Below are positions 19,663-28,495 of a stretch of 64,000 nt of DNA, piece by piece. The first letter of the stretch is position 1; every line of letters begins with the position of its first letter. Position numbers and translations under genes: made by a program. The notes beneath the pieces were generated by a model. It ran no database searches. It was not told the DNA's origin and saw nothing but the letters and a program-made list of their open reading frames with translations. Source of the stretch: Cyanobacteria bacterium FACHB-63 (lineage in GTDB: Bacteria; Cyanobacteriota; Cyanobacteriia; Leptolyngbyales; Leptolyngbyaceae); contig JACJNX010000061.1 in the NCBI GenBank assembly GCA_014695255.1, positions 62,001 to 126,000 of the forward strand, in the 5' to 3' direction.

Positions 19663-20060
19663 TACTCGCTCAGTTCGGCTTGAATTGCCTGAAGCAACTC
19701 AGCGAGGCGAATCGGCTTTACCAAATAACGCCGCGCACCGAGGCTGAGCGCATTTTGTTGGTCAGTCATAAATGCGCGAGCCGACACCACAATCACAGGA
19801 ACCCTGCACCACTCCGGATGGCGTTGCATCTGCTCTAGAATCTCGCATCCGTCAATATCTGGCAACCTGAGATCGAGCAGTACGACTTGAGGTTGAAACG
19901 TTTCTAAGGCTTGATCGAACCCTATGCCCACTCCCAAAGCCAACACGTTGTAGCCTTGATAGATTAGATAATCTTCAAGCAGACTTCGGTTTGCCTCATT
20001 GTCTTCAATTAGTAGTATTCGGATCGGGGGCTCCGATCCTGTCTCTTGATCACTTGTCAT
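19662..20060 (-). CDS. Single-domain response regulator
   Basis: 132 residues, a CheY-like receiver only. The acidic pocket is E19/D20 (LLIEDNEANR), the phospho-acceptor D63 is in VVLLDLRLPDIDG, a Ser is in VIVVSARAF, and the conserved Lys is in YLVKPIRL. No output domain, so it probably passes phosphate or binds a partner. Its stop codon lies at the edge of the nested repeat element. Upstream, at 20172-20187, is a perfect CRP-type palindrome, and a GTTGAC/GTCAAC inverted repeat (20076-20099) sits just before the start; both could control it. Confidence 0.92.
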   Translation of the reverse strand: MTSDQETGSEPPIRILLIEDNEANRSLLEDYLIYQGYNVLALGVGIGFDQALETFQPQVVLLDLRLPDIDGCEILEQMQRHPEWCRVPVIVVSARAFMTDQQNALSLGARRYLVKPIRLAELLQAIQAELSE

Positions 20061-20171
20061 TACATCTGCACCCTTGTTGACTTCTATTTTCCGGTCAACG
20101 TGGAGAAATTGCGAGAGGAGTCTTACATCTAATCTCGCGGATGTCTCGGCTGGACTTTGAAGCCGCCTTTA

Positions 20172-20187
20172 TGTGACAAATTTCACA
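20172..20187. promoter_or_regulatory. CRP-type palindrome TGTGA-N6-TCACA
   Basis: TGTGA (20172-20176), CAAATT, TCACA (20183-20187) matches the cAMP receptor protein consensus exactly, which is also the consensus of cyanobacterial SyCRP1. It lies 112 bases upstream of the response-regulator ATG, in the spacer after the antiporter gene. Activation of the regulator gene is the simplest reading; binding is not shown. Confidence 0.55.
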
Positions 20188-20244
20188 CGGTTATCTGCGT
20201 AAAGCAAGTAAATCTCAAAAACTTTGCGTATGTTAAGTATTCGT

Positions 20245-22323
20245 TTACGAAGAGGACGACGATAAAACCGAACGATCAACCGATTGCGGTTCACCCAGCA
20301 GCACGATCGAGCATTGAATCTGCGGCAAAATCTGAGCCGTGCGACTATTCAGCGCCAGTCCTCCTGCACTAAGCAAGCGCTCCGGCGATCGTAAAACCAA
20401 TAAATCAGAGGATTTTGCTGCCATCGCGATCGTCCGAACCACATCTTCATCTGGGACGATTTGAATATCAGTCTTGAGGGGGGGCAACTTTGCAGCGAGG
20501 AGACCAATCTGGGATTTGATCCAAGCAATCTTACTGGGAGAAGTCGTTCGACTACAGACATGTAGGATTGTAACTTGTCCTCCTGTCGCAGTGGCAATGT
20601 TATGAGCGAGCTGTAAGGTTGAGATCGATCGCGGGGTGAGGTTTTCGATCGGGAGCAAAATCTGCTGGAATTCGCTTGGAGATTTCACTAATCGTGCAAC
20701 CGCAACCGGACAAGAAGCCGCATATAAAACGCTGTTGACGACATTTCTAAACAAACGCTCTCTAATCGCGCTTCTGCGTCCCCAACCCATCACAATCAGG
20801 TCAGCGCCATATTCTCGACTGGTGCGAGCGATTCCTTGAGCAACGTTGTCATCAATTCGCAGCAGGGGGGTCACTTTCACCCCAAATCCTTCGGTCAGTT
20901 CTGTTGCCCGCGCTAACCGAGATTCGCCCTCCTCGATGCGTTCTTGCATTTGCGGTGAGTTCAAATGGGCTTGAGACAGGGCGATCGCTAACGGAATTAA
21001 TTGACCGGCGTGAGATCGGGCAATGAGGGAGGCAAGCTCAAGGAGATTCGCTTCGGTGTTGGGATTGTAGATTGGAACAACGATCGTGGTCTGATGTGTC
21101 CAGGTGGAATCGGGGATCGTCGGTGCGATCGTGTCGGGAGTTTCAGGTCGAAGTTCATTCGCAAATCGCGCCGTTAAGATAGGCCCTAATGTCGAAGTCA
21201 CTAGCATCAGCACAATCACGCTATTGAGAACGCCTTCGGTGAGCAATCCTGCCCGATAGCCGACCAGAGTTGCCGCTAAAGTTGCAGCAACTTGAGGCAG
21301 GGAAAGCGATCCCATCACCATCATTTCTTGCCAACTATAGCGATAGGTCAGTTTTGCTAGCACAGCCGCCCCAAACTTACTAGCGATCAGACCGAGAACG
21401 ATCGCAGTGGTCAATCCCAATAATTTCGGATCGGTCAAACTCTGAATAAACGCCGGAACCCGAATTAGCAATCCCATATCCACAAAGAAGATGGGAATAA
21501 ACAAAACGCTGCCGATAAATACGACTTTCTCTTTAACAGGGCTATCTCCCATAACGCGATTTACTGCAAGCCCAGAGAGGAACGCACCCACGATCTTTTC
21601 AACCCCGATTAACTGCGCTCCAACCGAAGCCAGAAACACCGCTAATAGAACGAACAGAAATTGATTGCCTTCATCGTCTCCCGATCGTCGAAAAAATTCC
21701 CGCCCCGCTCTGTCAAACCCAAAGAGAACCACGATCGTATAAACAACCAGCGATCCCAGCAGCGTAATCAGTTTGACAAGCGTGAAATCCCCCGCATGAA
21801 TCCCAACACAAATCGCTAAGACTAGCAGTGCTCCAATATCAGTAAAGATTGTTGCGCCGATCGTCACTGTAACGGCTTCGTTTCCCACAACTCCTAAGCG
21901 ACTAACGATCGGATAGGCCAAGAGCGTGTGAGACGCGAATAGTGAACCGATCAAAATAGCGGGATTCCAATCAAACCCAAACATTCGCCCGACGATCGTT
22001 CCAGTAATTAATGGCACTAGAAACGTATAGGTTCCAAAGCCGATCGAGCGATTTCGTGTCCGAGTAAATTGGTCAATATCAATTTCCAAACCTGCCACAA
22101 ACATCAGATACACCAGTCCAATGTCCGAGAGCAAATTCATGGTTTCAGACTCATTCTGAATGATCCCCAGTCCATTCGAGCCAAGCGCGACTCCTGATGC
22201 TAGCAATCCTACCAATCCCGGTAGCTTTAACCGCTCGAATACGATCGGGACAATCAAGATGACCGCTAGCAGAATCACAAAAGAAACGATTGGTTCTTGA
22301 AACAAGCCAGCGGTTAACAACAT
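20245..22323 (-). CDS. CPA2-type cation/proton antiporter with USP domain
   Basis: 692 residues. The first ~400 form a Na+/H+ exchanger membrane domain with about 12 segments; the motif LVYLMFVAGLEID and the ASHTLLAYPIVSRLGV tract are characteristic of CPA2/KefB-like exchangers. Residues ~425-560 form a universal-stress-protein fold (DLIVMGWGRRSAIRERLFRN, a variant of the USP nucleotide-binding loop), and a second partial USP-like half follows. It exchanges monovalent cations for protons across a membrane; the USP part may sense nucleotides. The frame opens 10 codons earlier, but the ATG at 22323 begins the first hydrophobic segment. Confidence 0.9.
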   Translation of the reverse strand: MLLTAGLFQEPIVSFVILLAVILIVPIVFERLKLPGLVGLLASGVALGSNGLGIIQNESETMNLLSDIGLVYLMFVAGLEIDIDQFTRTRNRSIGFGTYTFLVPLITGTIVGRMFGFDWNPAILIGSLFASHTLLAYPIVSRLGVVGNEAVTVTIGATIFTDIGALLVLAICVGIHAGDFTLVKLITLLGSLVVYTIVVLFGFDRAGREFFRRSGDDEGNQFLFVLLAVFLASVGAQLIGVEKIVGAFLSGLAVNRVMGDSPVKEKVVFIGSVLFIPIFFVDMGLLIRVPAFIQSLTDPKLLGLTTAIVLGLIASKFGAAVLAKLTYRYSWQEMMVMGSLSLPQVAATLAATLVGYRAGLLTEGVLNSVIVLMLVTSTLGPILTARFANELRPETPDTIAPTIPDSTWTHQTTIVVPIYNPNTEANLLELASLIARSHAGQLIPLAIALSQAHLNSPQMQERIEEGESRLARATELTEGFGVKVTPLLRIDDNVAQGIARTSREYGADLIVMGWGRRSAIRERLFRNVVNSVLYAASCPVAVARLVKSPSEFQQILLPIENLTPRSISTLQLAHNIATATGGQVTILHVCSRTTSPSKIAWIKSQIGLLAAKLPPLKTDIQIVPDEDVVRTIAMAAKSSDLLVLRSPERLLSAGGLALNSRTAQILPQIQCSIVLLGEPQSVDRSVLSSSSS

Positions 22324-22383
22324 GAAGCAGCGCCACTCAATGCAACCTAACAATTACCAGGTCAAATTGAGCACGAAATCCAC

Positions 22384-23046
22384 CTAGAGATGAATTTGGC
22401 TCAGAATCACTCGTAGACGATCGTAGTCATCTTTCAGCAGCAAACTCAGCATGCGACCCGCCTGCACCAACCAAGCGCGATCAGCTTTCCTCAGTTGATA
22501 AATTTCCCGAATTGCAGCCGCTGTCAGTGCATCAACCGGAGCACTTCCCACTTGCAGTAAGGTTCTCAAAAAATCAAGCTGATCGCTAAACTGGACAATT
22601 TCTTCGGCATCACAAGCGTAAACGGCTTGGTGAATTTGGGGCGGACGGGGCGGTAAATGTTGATAAAGGGTGCCCCCTGTCGAGCCATTCTTTTTATTTC
22701 CGCCTGCACGATAGCCCACGATCGCCGATCGAAATTCTGTTCTCAGCATCGCGAAAATTTGCGGCTGCTGTTCGCGCAGTTCTAGCAGCGACATTCCTAA
22801 TGCTCTTGCCCGATGCACCGTATCGATCGGGCTAGTCGTCGCGTGGTAAACGACCGCATAGATTAAGTTTCCCGATTCTTCGTCGAGCGCTTTGACCCAG
22901 CTTCCAAACGGCGGCATCACCGGAAACGACAGATCGTCCGGCTCTAGACATTGTGAAAGAAATTCCGTCGTCGCTGTTTCGATCACCTCAGCAATATGAT
23001 TAGCAGGGCGATTTTGAGCAGAAAACTGAGGGAGTGGGAGGCGCAT
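22384..23046 (-). CDS. Conserved cyanobacterial protein, HAS-barrel-like N-terminus
   Basis: 220 residues from the ATG at 23046 (a TTG two codons earlier is in frame). The N-terminal ANHIAEVIETATTEFLSQCLEPDDLSFPVMPPFGSWVKA resembles the HAS-barrel found at the start of HerA-type and ATP-synthase-type ATPases, but no ATPase domain follows. The C-terminal ~70 residues are helical (TAAAIREIYQLRKADRAWLVQAGRMLSLLLKDDY). It lies between ndhS and the antiporter on the same strand. The biological role is unknown. Confidence 0.75.
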   Translation of the reverse strand: MRLPLPQFSAQNRPANHIAEVIETATTEFLSQCLEPDDLSFPVMPPFGSWVKALDEESGNLIYAVVYHATTSPIDTVHRARALGMSLLELREQQPQIFAMLRTEFRSAIVGYRAGGNKKNGSTGGTLYQHLPPRPPQIHQAVYACDAEEIVQFSDQLDFLRTLLQVGSAPVDALTAAAIREIYQLRKADRAWLVQAGRMLSLLLKDDYDRLRVILSQIHL

Positions 23047-23095
23047 AAGCAAACTCGTAGATCAACTCGACGATCGCACCGTTGCAATGTCGTAC

Positions 23096-23116
23096 AGACG
23101 TTCCGTGAAAACGTCT
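23096..23116. repeat. Short AGACGTT/AACGTCT inverted repeat
   Basis: AGACGTT (23096-23102) and AACGTCT (23110-23116) form a 7-bp stem with a 7-base loop between ndhS and the HAS-barrel-like gene. The AGACG/CGTCT arms resemble those of the palindromes at 2712 and 40116, so this may be a diverged member of the same repeat family. Confidence 0.45.
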
Positions 23117-23154
23117 CCACCCCACAATCTACCGCATTCAAACCTTGAACGTGC

Positions 23155-23349
23155 CTATTTTGCTGCCTTTTTCTTAGCGGTTTCGACAATTTCAAGCTCA
23201 GACATTCTGAATGTCACTAACTTATCCCAGTTGCCACCCTCAAATAGAACGGCAACTTTTCCATCAGTGATGCGCTGTACGAGTCCTTGGAACCCGTAGT
23301 AAGTATCATTCACATTCGTCACGCGGACGGCTGAACCTGGTAAAAACAT
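23155..23349 (-). CDS. ndhS: NDH-1 complex subunit S
   Basis: 64 residues with an SH3-like fold. [25 protein letters not shown]...[23 protein letters not shown] matches cyanobacterial NdhS closely. NdhS sits on the stromal/cytosolic arm of the photosynthetic NDH-1 complex and helps dock ferredoxin during cyclic electron flow and respiration. The length is as expected. It lies between rodA and the HAS-barrel-like gene; the neighbours have no obvious connection to NDH-1. Confidence 0.85.
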   Translation of the reverse strand: MFLPGSAVRVTNVNDTYYGFQGLVQRITDGKVAVLFEGGNWDKLVTFRMSELEIVETAKKKAAK

Positions 23350-23445
23350 ATTTGCTGCAAGATAGCTTCCCTATCAGTTTACAGGCGGTGTTGAACACTC
23401 TGTTATTGATTCTGCTCGATAGCGCGATCGCACCTTTCCAATCGT

Positions 23446-24720
23446 TTAGAATTTCGGTCTCTGGCGGACATTTGCCACAGACTGAACCAAGCCGATCGCG
23501 ATAAAGTTCATCAACAGTGCCGCATTTCCATGACTCAGCCACGGCAAAGGAATTCCGGTCACAGGCGATAGATTAATCGTCATGCCGATATTAACTGCCA
23601 TCTGAAACAGAATCATCGAAAATACACCCACTGTGATCAGTGCGCCAAATTCATCCTTGGCGTTTTGGGCAATAATCAGCAATCGGTAGCAAATCAGCAG
23701 ATAAGCGGCAAGCACAAAGATTGCGCCGATAAATCCTAATTCTTCGCCGATCGCAGTAAAAATAAAGTCTGTATTCTGCTCAGGAATAAAGTCGAGCTGC
23801 GTCTGAGTGCCCCGAAATAATCCGCGTCCTGCGAGTTCTCCCGCCCCGATCGCAATTCGCGATTGAATCAGGTGATAACCCGCTCCGAGCGGATCTTGGT
23901 CAGGATCGATAAACATCAGAATTCGCGCCTTCTGATAATCGTGCAGCACAAATTGCCACAGCACTTGTCCCAATCCACCCGCAACTAAATTAATCACGAC
24001 TGGAACCAGCGCTCCATAAGTACGCCAAGGCAGTGTTCTCCAGGCAATTAGTCCGATCGTCACAATCCACAGGCCGAGCGCCGAAATGCCGAACGCTCCC
24101 TTGCTGATTAGCGTTGTAAATAAAATCGCGGAAAACACCGGAGACAAGAGCAGCAGCAGCCATCCTGGGTTCGCATTCCCCCAGTACAGCATCCCGATCG
24201 TAATTGCCCCAAACACCAGAGAAGTCCCTAAGTTCGGCTGTAAAAACACCAGCGCCCAAGGCAAGGCCGCAACTGCGAGAACCTTCATCATCATTGCGAT
24301 CGTTGATGCCGATCGCTGATGCAGCATTCCCGCTAGCACAACAATGATGCCAAGCTTGGCAAACTCTGATGGTTGAATTCCAAACCCGAAAAATCCTAGC
24401 CAGCGCTGTGCACCCTTTGCCTCTAGCCCCATGACCATCACGAGCAGCAGCGAGGCATTGGTCACCCCGTAAATCCACCACTTCCACCGCAGCAGGACAT
24501 CGTAGCGCATTCGTGCCAGCACCAGCATCAGAAACGTTCCTACCCCACCGATACAGAGGTGATAGATCCAGTCTTCGCGCTCAGTATGCGTCAGTTGAAC
24601 GCTGAACAGCATCACGGTGCCCAAGAGCGTCAGCGCGAGCACTGCCCCGAACAAGTACCAGTCCATCCCTTGCCAGGGTTGGAGCCACGGTCTGAGGGGA
24701 GGAGATTTTTTGCGAAACAT
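23446..24720 (-). CDS. rodA: Rod-shape-determining SEDS glycosyltransferase RodA
   Basis: A polytopic SEDS protein (about 10 membrane segments, ~424 residues) that polymerises peptidoglycan with a class B PBP in the elongasome. Family motifs visible are GFGIQPSEFAKLGIIVVLAGML, LQPNLGTSLVFGAITIGMLY, FIPEQNTDFIFTAIGEELGFIG and VTGIPLPWLSHGNAALLMNF. The frame opens up to 24771, but that would overlap mrp; the ATG at 24720 (MFRKKSPP) leaves a 16-base gap and is preferred. It probably forms an operon with mrp. Confidence 0.93.
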   Translation of the reverse strand: MFRKKSPPLRPWLQPWQGMDWYLFGAVLALTLLGTVMLFSVQLTHTEREDWIYHLCIGGVGTFLMLVLARMRYDVLLRWKWWIYGVTNASLLLVMVMGLEAKGAQRWLGFFGFGIQPSEFAKLGIIVVLAGMLHQRSASTIAMMMKVLAVAALPWALVFLQPNLGTSLVFGAITIGMLYWGNANPGWLLLLLSPVFSAILFTTLISKGAFGISALGLWIVTIGLIAWRTLPWRTYGALVPVVINLVAGGLGQVLWQFVLHDYQKARILMFIDPDQDPLGAGYHLIQSRIAIGAGELAGRGLFRGTQTQLDFIPEQNTDFIFTAIGEELGFIGAIFVLAAYLLICYRLLIIAQNAKDEFGALITVGVFSMILFQMAVNIGMTINLSPVTGIPLPWLSHGNAALLMNFIAIGLVQSVANVRQRPKF

Positions 24721-24736
24721 AGATTTGAGAAAGGCG

Positions 24737-25807
24737 TTAAGCGAGAGCTGCCACGGATACTTTAGCAGCAATTTGCTGAGCGATCCGAGTTAGAGCTTTT
24801 GCCGAAGCGGAATCGGGTTCACCCACAACGATCGGTACTCCCCGATCGCCCCCCTCACGCAACGGAATTTCTAACGGCACACAGCCCAAGAGCGGCACGT
24901 TTAACTCTGCTGCGGTTTTTTCGCCGCCTGCTGATCCGAAAATATCGTACTGACGATCGGGCATATCCGGGGGAATAAAGTAGCTCATGTTCTCGACAAT
25001 GCCTAACACCGGAACATTTAGCTGCTGGAACATTTTTAAGCCGCGTCGAGAATCAAGCAATGCGACCGATTGAGGTGTGGTGACGATGACGGCTCCTGCC
25101 ATCGGAACGGCTTGTGCCAGCGTCAATTGAGCATCTCCGGTTCCGGGCGGCATATCAACGAGGAGATAATCTAAATCACCCCATTGCACCTGATAGAGAA
25201 ATTGGCGAATTACACCGTTCAGCATCGGGCCTCGCCAGATTACAGGCTGATCTTTGTCGATTAAAAATCCCATCGAGACAAGCTTGACCCCGTGATTGAA
25301 GGCAGGTTCTAGGATCTCGCCTTGAGCCGTTTGGCGCACCGCAACGCCTGAACCTTCCAGACCCAACATCATAGGAGCATTAGGTCCGTAGATGTCAGCA
25401 TCGATCAAACCCACTTTTGCGCCTGCTTGTGCGAGTGCCACCGCCACATTTACTGCAACCGAGCTTTTGCCAACTCCCCCTTTACCGCTCGAAATCGCAA
25501 TAATATTTTTCACGCCATCGATTCCGGTGCGATCGGGCAATCCTTTCTGCTGCGGTGTTTCTGCCGTAACTTCAACCTCTACCAATTCCACGCCAGGGAG
25601 GGTCTTGACAGCGCGTTCACAGTCTTCGACGATAAACTGGCGCAATGGGCAAGCAGGAGTCGTTAAAACCAGAGTGAAGCGCACCTTGCCGCCGGAGATC
25701 GACACATTCCGAATCATGTTCAATGCCACCAAACTTTTCTGCAGTTCGGGGTCTTGAACAGGCTTAAGGACTTCTAAAACAGATTCTGCACTGAGGGTTT
25801 CTAACAT
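24737..25807 (-). CDS. mrp: Mrp/NBP35-type iron-sulfur carrier ATPase
   Basis: 356 residues. An N-terminal DUF59/MIP18 domain (~10-80) is followed by a deviant P-loop SGKGGVGKSS (107-116) of the MinD/ParA fold. VDMPPGTGDAQLT is the Walker B-like signature and GIVENMSYFIPPD is characteristic of the family. The proteins bind and transfer Fe-S clusters; the usual CxxC is not evident in the C-terminal part here. It lies 16 bases upstream of rodA on the same strand. Confidence 0.93.
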   Translation of the reverse strand: MLETLSAESVLEVLKPVQDPELQKSLVALNMIRNVSISGGKVRFTLVLTTPACPLRQFIVEDCERAVKTLPGVELVEVEVTAETPQQKGLPDRTGIDGVKNIIAISSGKGGVGKSSVAVNVAVALAQAGAKVGLIDADIYGPNAPMMLGLEGSGVAVRQTAQGEILEPAFNHGVKLVSMGFLIDKDQPVIWRGPMLNGVIRQFLYQVQWGDLDYLLVDMPPGTGDAQLTLAQAVPMAGAVIVTTPQSVALLDSRRGLKMFQQLNVPVLGIVENMSYFIPPDMPDRQYDIFGSAGGEKTAAELNVPLLGCVPLEIPLREGGDRGVPIVVGEPDSASAKALTRIAQQIAAKVSVAALA

Positions 25808-25870
25808 GAGGGTTCTAGAACGATCGCTTGGGTTATCCGTTTGATCTTACCGCTCCGAGCCGATCGCTTG

Positions 25871-26377
25871 TTAGAAATCGAAACAGCTAGCTTGAGTAGA
25901 TTTCGGGTCGATCGGCTGTTCGGCTGCATGAGCCAAATCTTCTGCCACTCGCGCCGCATATGGTTTGATGATCGACCAGATTAACGGCGATAACCAGCCT
26001 TGCAGCGTCACCGAATAAGCAATACTGGTTCCCGAAACCATCGATTTCACTTCATATCGAATTCGTTCTTCGATACCTGGAATCGCCATGATTCTGACGC
26101 TGAGCAACTCTCTCGGCTCGACCCGCTCGACAAAAATCCGAATCGGAAAGGGGCCGAGTCGCGTCACTGCTTCGTAAATTAATCCTGGTTTTGCCACCTG
26201 TCCACGCGGCACATTCGTTTTAGAAATGAGCGGATGCCACGATACATCTGCTAAATCAATCACTTTTTTCCACAAGTCGTCCACAGAGGCTGAACTAATC
26301 GCTTGATAGGTTCGAGCTAGGGTGGATTGCACCCGTCGCCGCCTGCGATTGACAAATCTCCAAGGGAAGTTCAGCAT
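25871..26377 (-). CDS. SRPBCC-family (START-like) protein
   Basis: 168 residues from the ATG at 26377, which has an AGGAG 8 bases upstream; the open frame runs further to 26500 but without such a site. The fold is suggested by the pattern SSASVDDLWKKVIDLADVSWHPLISKTN ... GLIYEAVTRLGPFPIRIFVERVEPRELLSVRI ... VTLQGWLSPLIWSIIKPYAARVAEDLAHAAE, typical of polyketide-cyclase-like or START-like proteins that bind hydrophobic ligands. The ligand is unknown. Confidence 0.75.
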   Translation of the reverse strand: MLNFPWRFVNRRRRRVQSTLARTYQAISSASVDDLWKKVIDLADVSWHPLISKTNVPRGQVAKPGLIYEAVTRLGPFPIRIFVERVEPRELLSVRIMAIPGIEERIRYEVKSMVSGTSIAYSVTLQGWLSPLIWSIIKPYAARVAEDLAHAAEQPIDPKSTQASCFDF

Positions 26378-26715
26378 CAGTACGTCTCCTAATAAGGGAA
26401 TCGGTTTGACCCGCACCCTGAATCCGGGGTGTTCGATCTTAGCCAGATTTGTGCCGCAATTGTCATCTTTCTTGAGACGGCTAACCAGATTGCACCCCAA
26501 TCGTTACAGCACGTTATAAACATTTACGATCGCGCTTTTCCGCTCAGGATGCCCCATCCTGGACTTGACAACCGAGCAAGTCATCTTACTAGCTGCCGTT
26601 TCGCGATAGTCTAAATGAACCGTCTAGTTTCAGCAATTCTAATGCCTGAAGCTAGACGGAAACTTTAAACTCCTCCACCGCGTAGTAAGACGACTCGTTC
26701 CAGGAATCGACGTTT

Positions 26716-27771
26716 ATGACTGCTTTCTTTACCTCTAACTCCACCGAAACGACACAACCGCTTCCTCCCAGTGATTCTCGTGAGCGGGTCAGCCAATGGT
26801 TAAAATCTTTTCAAGATCAAGTTTGTGAAGGACTAGAAGCCGCAGACGGAGCATCGCAGTTTCGCGAAGATAGCTGGACACGAGAAGAAGGCGGCGGCGG
26901 TCGATCGCGGGTGGTTCGCGAAGGTCGAGTGTTCGAGCAAGGCGGCGTGAATTTCTCAGAAGTTTGGGGCAAGGATTTGCCGCCTTCGATTTTGGTACAG
27001 CGTCCTGAAGCCGCAGGTCATAGCTTCTATGCCACTGGAACTTCGATGGTGCTGCATCCTCGCAATCCCTTCATTCCAACGGTGCATTTAAACTATCGCT
27101 ATTTTGAAGCAGGTCCCGTGTGGTGGTTTGGTGGTGGAATTGATTTAACGCCGTATTACCCATTTGAAGAAGATGTAATCCACTTTCATCAAACTTTGAA
27201 GGAAGCGTGCGATCGTCATCACCCCGAATACTATCCCACGTTCAAACTCTGGTGCGATGAGTATTTCTATCTGAAGCACCGTAAAGAAACTCGTGGAGTC
27301 GGCGGTATCTTCTTTGATTATCAAGATACCCGCGGTGATTTGTATCCGATTTCCTATCCTGGATCTCAGAGTGACACTCCGGCAGCACTGCGGAGCAAAG
27401 AAGTTGGAACCGTACAAAACCGCAATTGGGAAGAGCTATTCGCGTTTGTGCAATCTTGTGGAGATGCGTTCTTACCTGCTTATCTGCCGATCGTAGAGCG
27501 TCGTCAGAATACTGAGTATGGCGATCATCAGCGGCAGTTCCAGCTTTATCGGCGGGGGCGCTATGTGGAATTTAACTTGGTGTACGATCGTGGCACGATC
27601 TTCGGGTTGCAAACGAATGGGCGAACTGAATCGATTCTAATGTCGTTGCCGCCGCTGGTGCGCTGGGAGTATGGCTATGAGCCAGAAGCAGGAAGTCCAG
27701 AGGCGCGATTGTACGAAATTTTCTTAAAACCACAAGATTGGATCAATTGGTCAAAAAACGGGGCACACTAA
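26716..27771 (+). CDS. hemF: Oxygen-dependent coproporphyrinogen III oxidase
   Basis: Aerobic oxidative decarboxylation of coproporphyrinogen III to protoporphyrinogen IX, in heme and chlorophyll synthesis. 351 residues, usual length. Strong family motifs are [76 protein letters not shown] and [20 protein letters not shown] rho-independent terminator follows at 27823. Confidence 0.98.
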   Translation: MTAFFTSNSTETTQPLPPSDSRERVSQWLKSFQDQVCEGLEAADGASQFREDSWTREEGGGGRSRVVREGRVFEQGGVNFSEVWGKDLPPSILVQRPEAAGHSFYATGTSMVLHPRNPFIPTVHLNYRYFEAGPVWWFGGGIDLTPYYPFEEDVIHFHQTLKEACDRHHPEYYPTFKLWCDEYFYLKHRKETRGVGGIFFDYQDTRGDLYPISYPGSQSDTPAALRSKEVGTVQNRNWEELFAFVQSCGDAFLPAYLPIVERRQNTEYGDHQRQFQLYRRGRYVEFNLVYDRGTIFGLQTNGRTESILMSLPPLVRWEYGYEPEAGSPEARLYEIFLKPQDWINWSKNGAH

Positions 27772-27822
27772 GCCCAATGGTGATGAACCATTGACATCCA
27801 TTTGTTAAGCCTTGCACTTCGG

Positions 27823-27852
27823 GGGAAGCGTTATTGAATGCTTCCCTTTTTT
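27823..27852 (+). terminator. Intrinsic terminator of hemF
   Basis: GGGAAGC (27823-27829) pairs with GCTTCCC (27840-27846), loop of 10 bases, followed by six T residues (27847-27852). It lies 51 bases after the hemF stop. Confidence 0.9.
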
Positions 27853-27941
27853 GATCTTTAATTCTTAAGAAATCGTTATCTCCCTCTATCTTTGGGCATA
27901 ATTTAGAAAGGTGATCACCAAAAGACTGCATGAGGCAAGTC

Positions 27942-28334
27942 ATGGTTTACATGGAGCAAAGGACTTTCAACACCCTAGACGGCACGACGATCGTCGTGTT
28001 CAGTCCAAGTGGGCGGCTAGATATTACGACAGCATGGCAATTTCGCACCAAATTACAGGACTGCATCGCTAAACAGGGTAATCATGTTGTTGTGAATTTA
28101 GGACAGGTGAATTTCATTGATAGCTCTGGCTTAACTTCATTAGTTGCGGGGATGCGGGATGCAGATAAGGCAAAAGGTAGCTTCAAGTTGTGTAATGTTC
28201 ATCCGGAGGCGAAGCTGGTCTTTGAAGTAACGATGATGGATTCTGTTTTTGAAATTTTTGAGAGTGAGGAAGCAGCTTTATTAAGCAGTAAAGCGACTTT
28301 GCAAAATTCTGTCCCCCAAAGTTTAGCGAGTTAG
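27942..28334 (+). CDS. STAS-domain anti-sigma-factor antagonist
   Basis: About 130 residues, a single STAS domain. The phosphorylatable Ser lies in VNFIDSSGLTSLVAG, as in SpoIIAA/RsbV. Such proteins bind an anti-sigma kinase or act in a partner-switching module; no partner is encoded nearby. Three ATGs lie close together (27930, 27942, 27951); 27942 has a GAGG 6 bases upstream and is preferred. Confidence 0.9.
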   Translation: MVYMEQRTFNTLDGTTIVVFSPSGRLDITTAWQFRTKLQDCIAKQGNHVVVNLGQVNFIDSSGLTSLVAGMRDADKAKGSFKLCNVHPEAKLVFEVTMMDSVFEIFESEEAALLSSKATLQNSVPQSLAS

Positions 28335-28369
28335 CTTGAGAGAAGGACAATTGAAGAGTTTGTGCCAGC

Positions 28370-28400
28370 AGCGATCGGAGCCAGGTTTCGATCGCTTTTT
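28370..28400 (+). terminator. Intrinsic terminator with a HIP1-derived stem
   Basis: AGCGATCG (28370-28377) pairs with CGATCGCT (28389-28396), with an 11-base loop and a T run to 28400. It lies 36 bases downstream of the STAS gene. Confidence 0.75.
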
Positions 28401-28495
28401 AATTGTTTAAGACTGCCGTAACAAAATCTATCCCAGGATGCTTTGGGAGGGATGAAGCAAAGGCTTAAGGTATCCAAGGACGATCGAGGTGACTT

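Noticed and set aside
26564-26595. TTGACA upstream of hemF as a -35 element
   Set aside because: No acceptable -10 hexamer lies at the right distance, so a promoter there is not supported.
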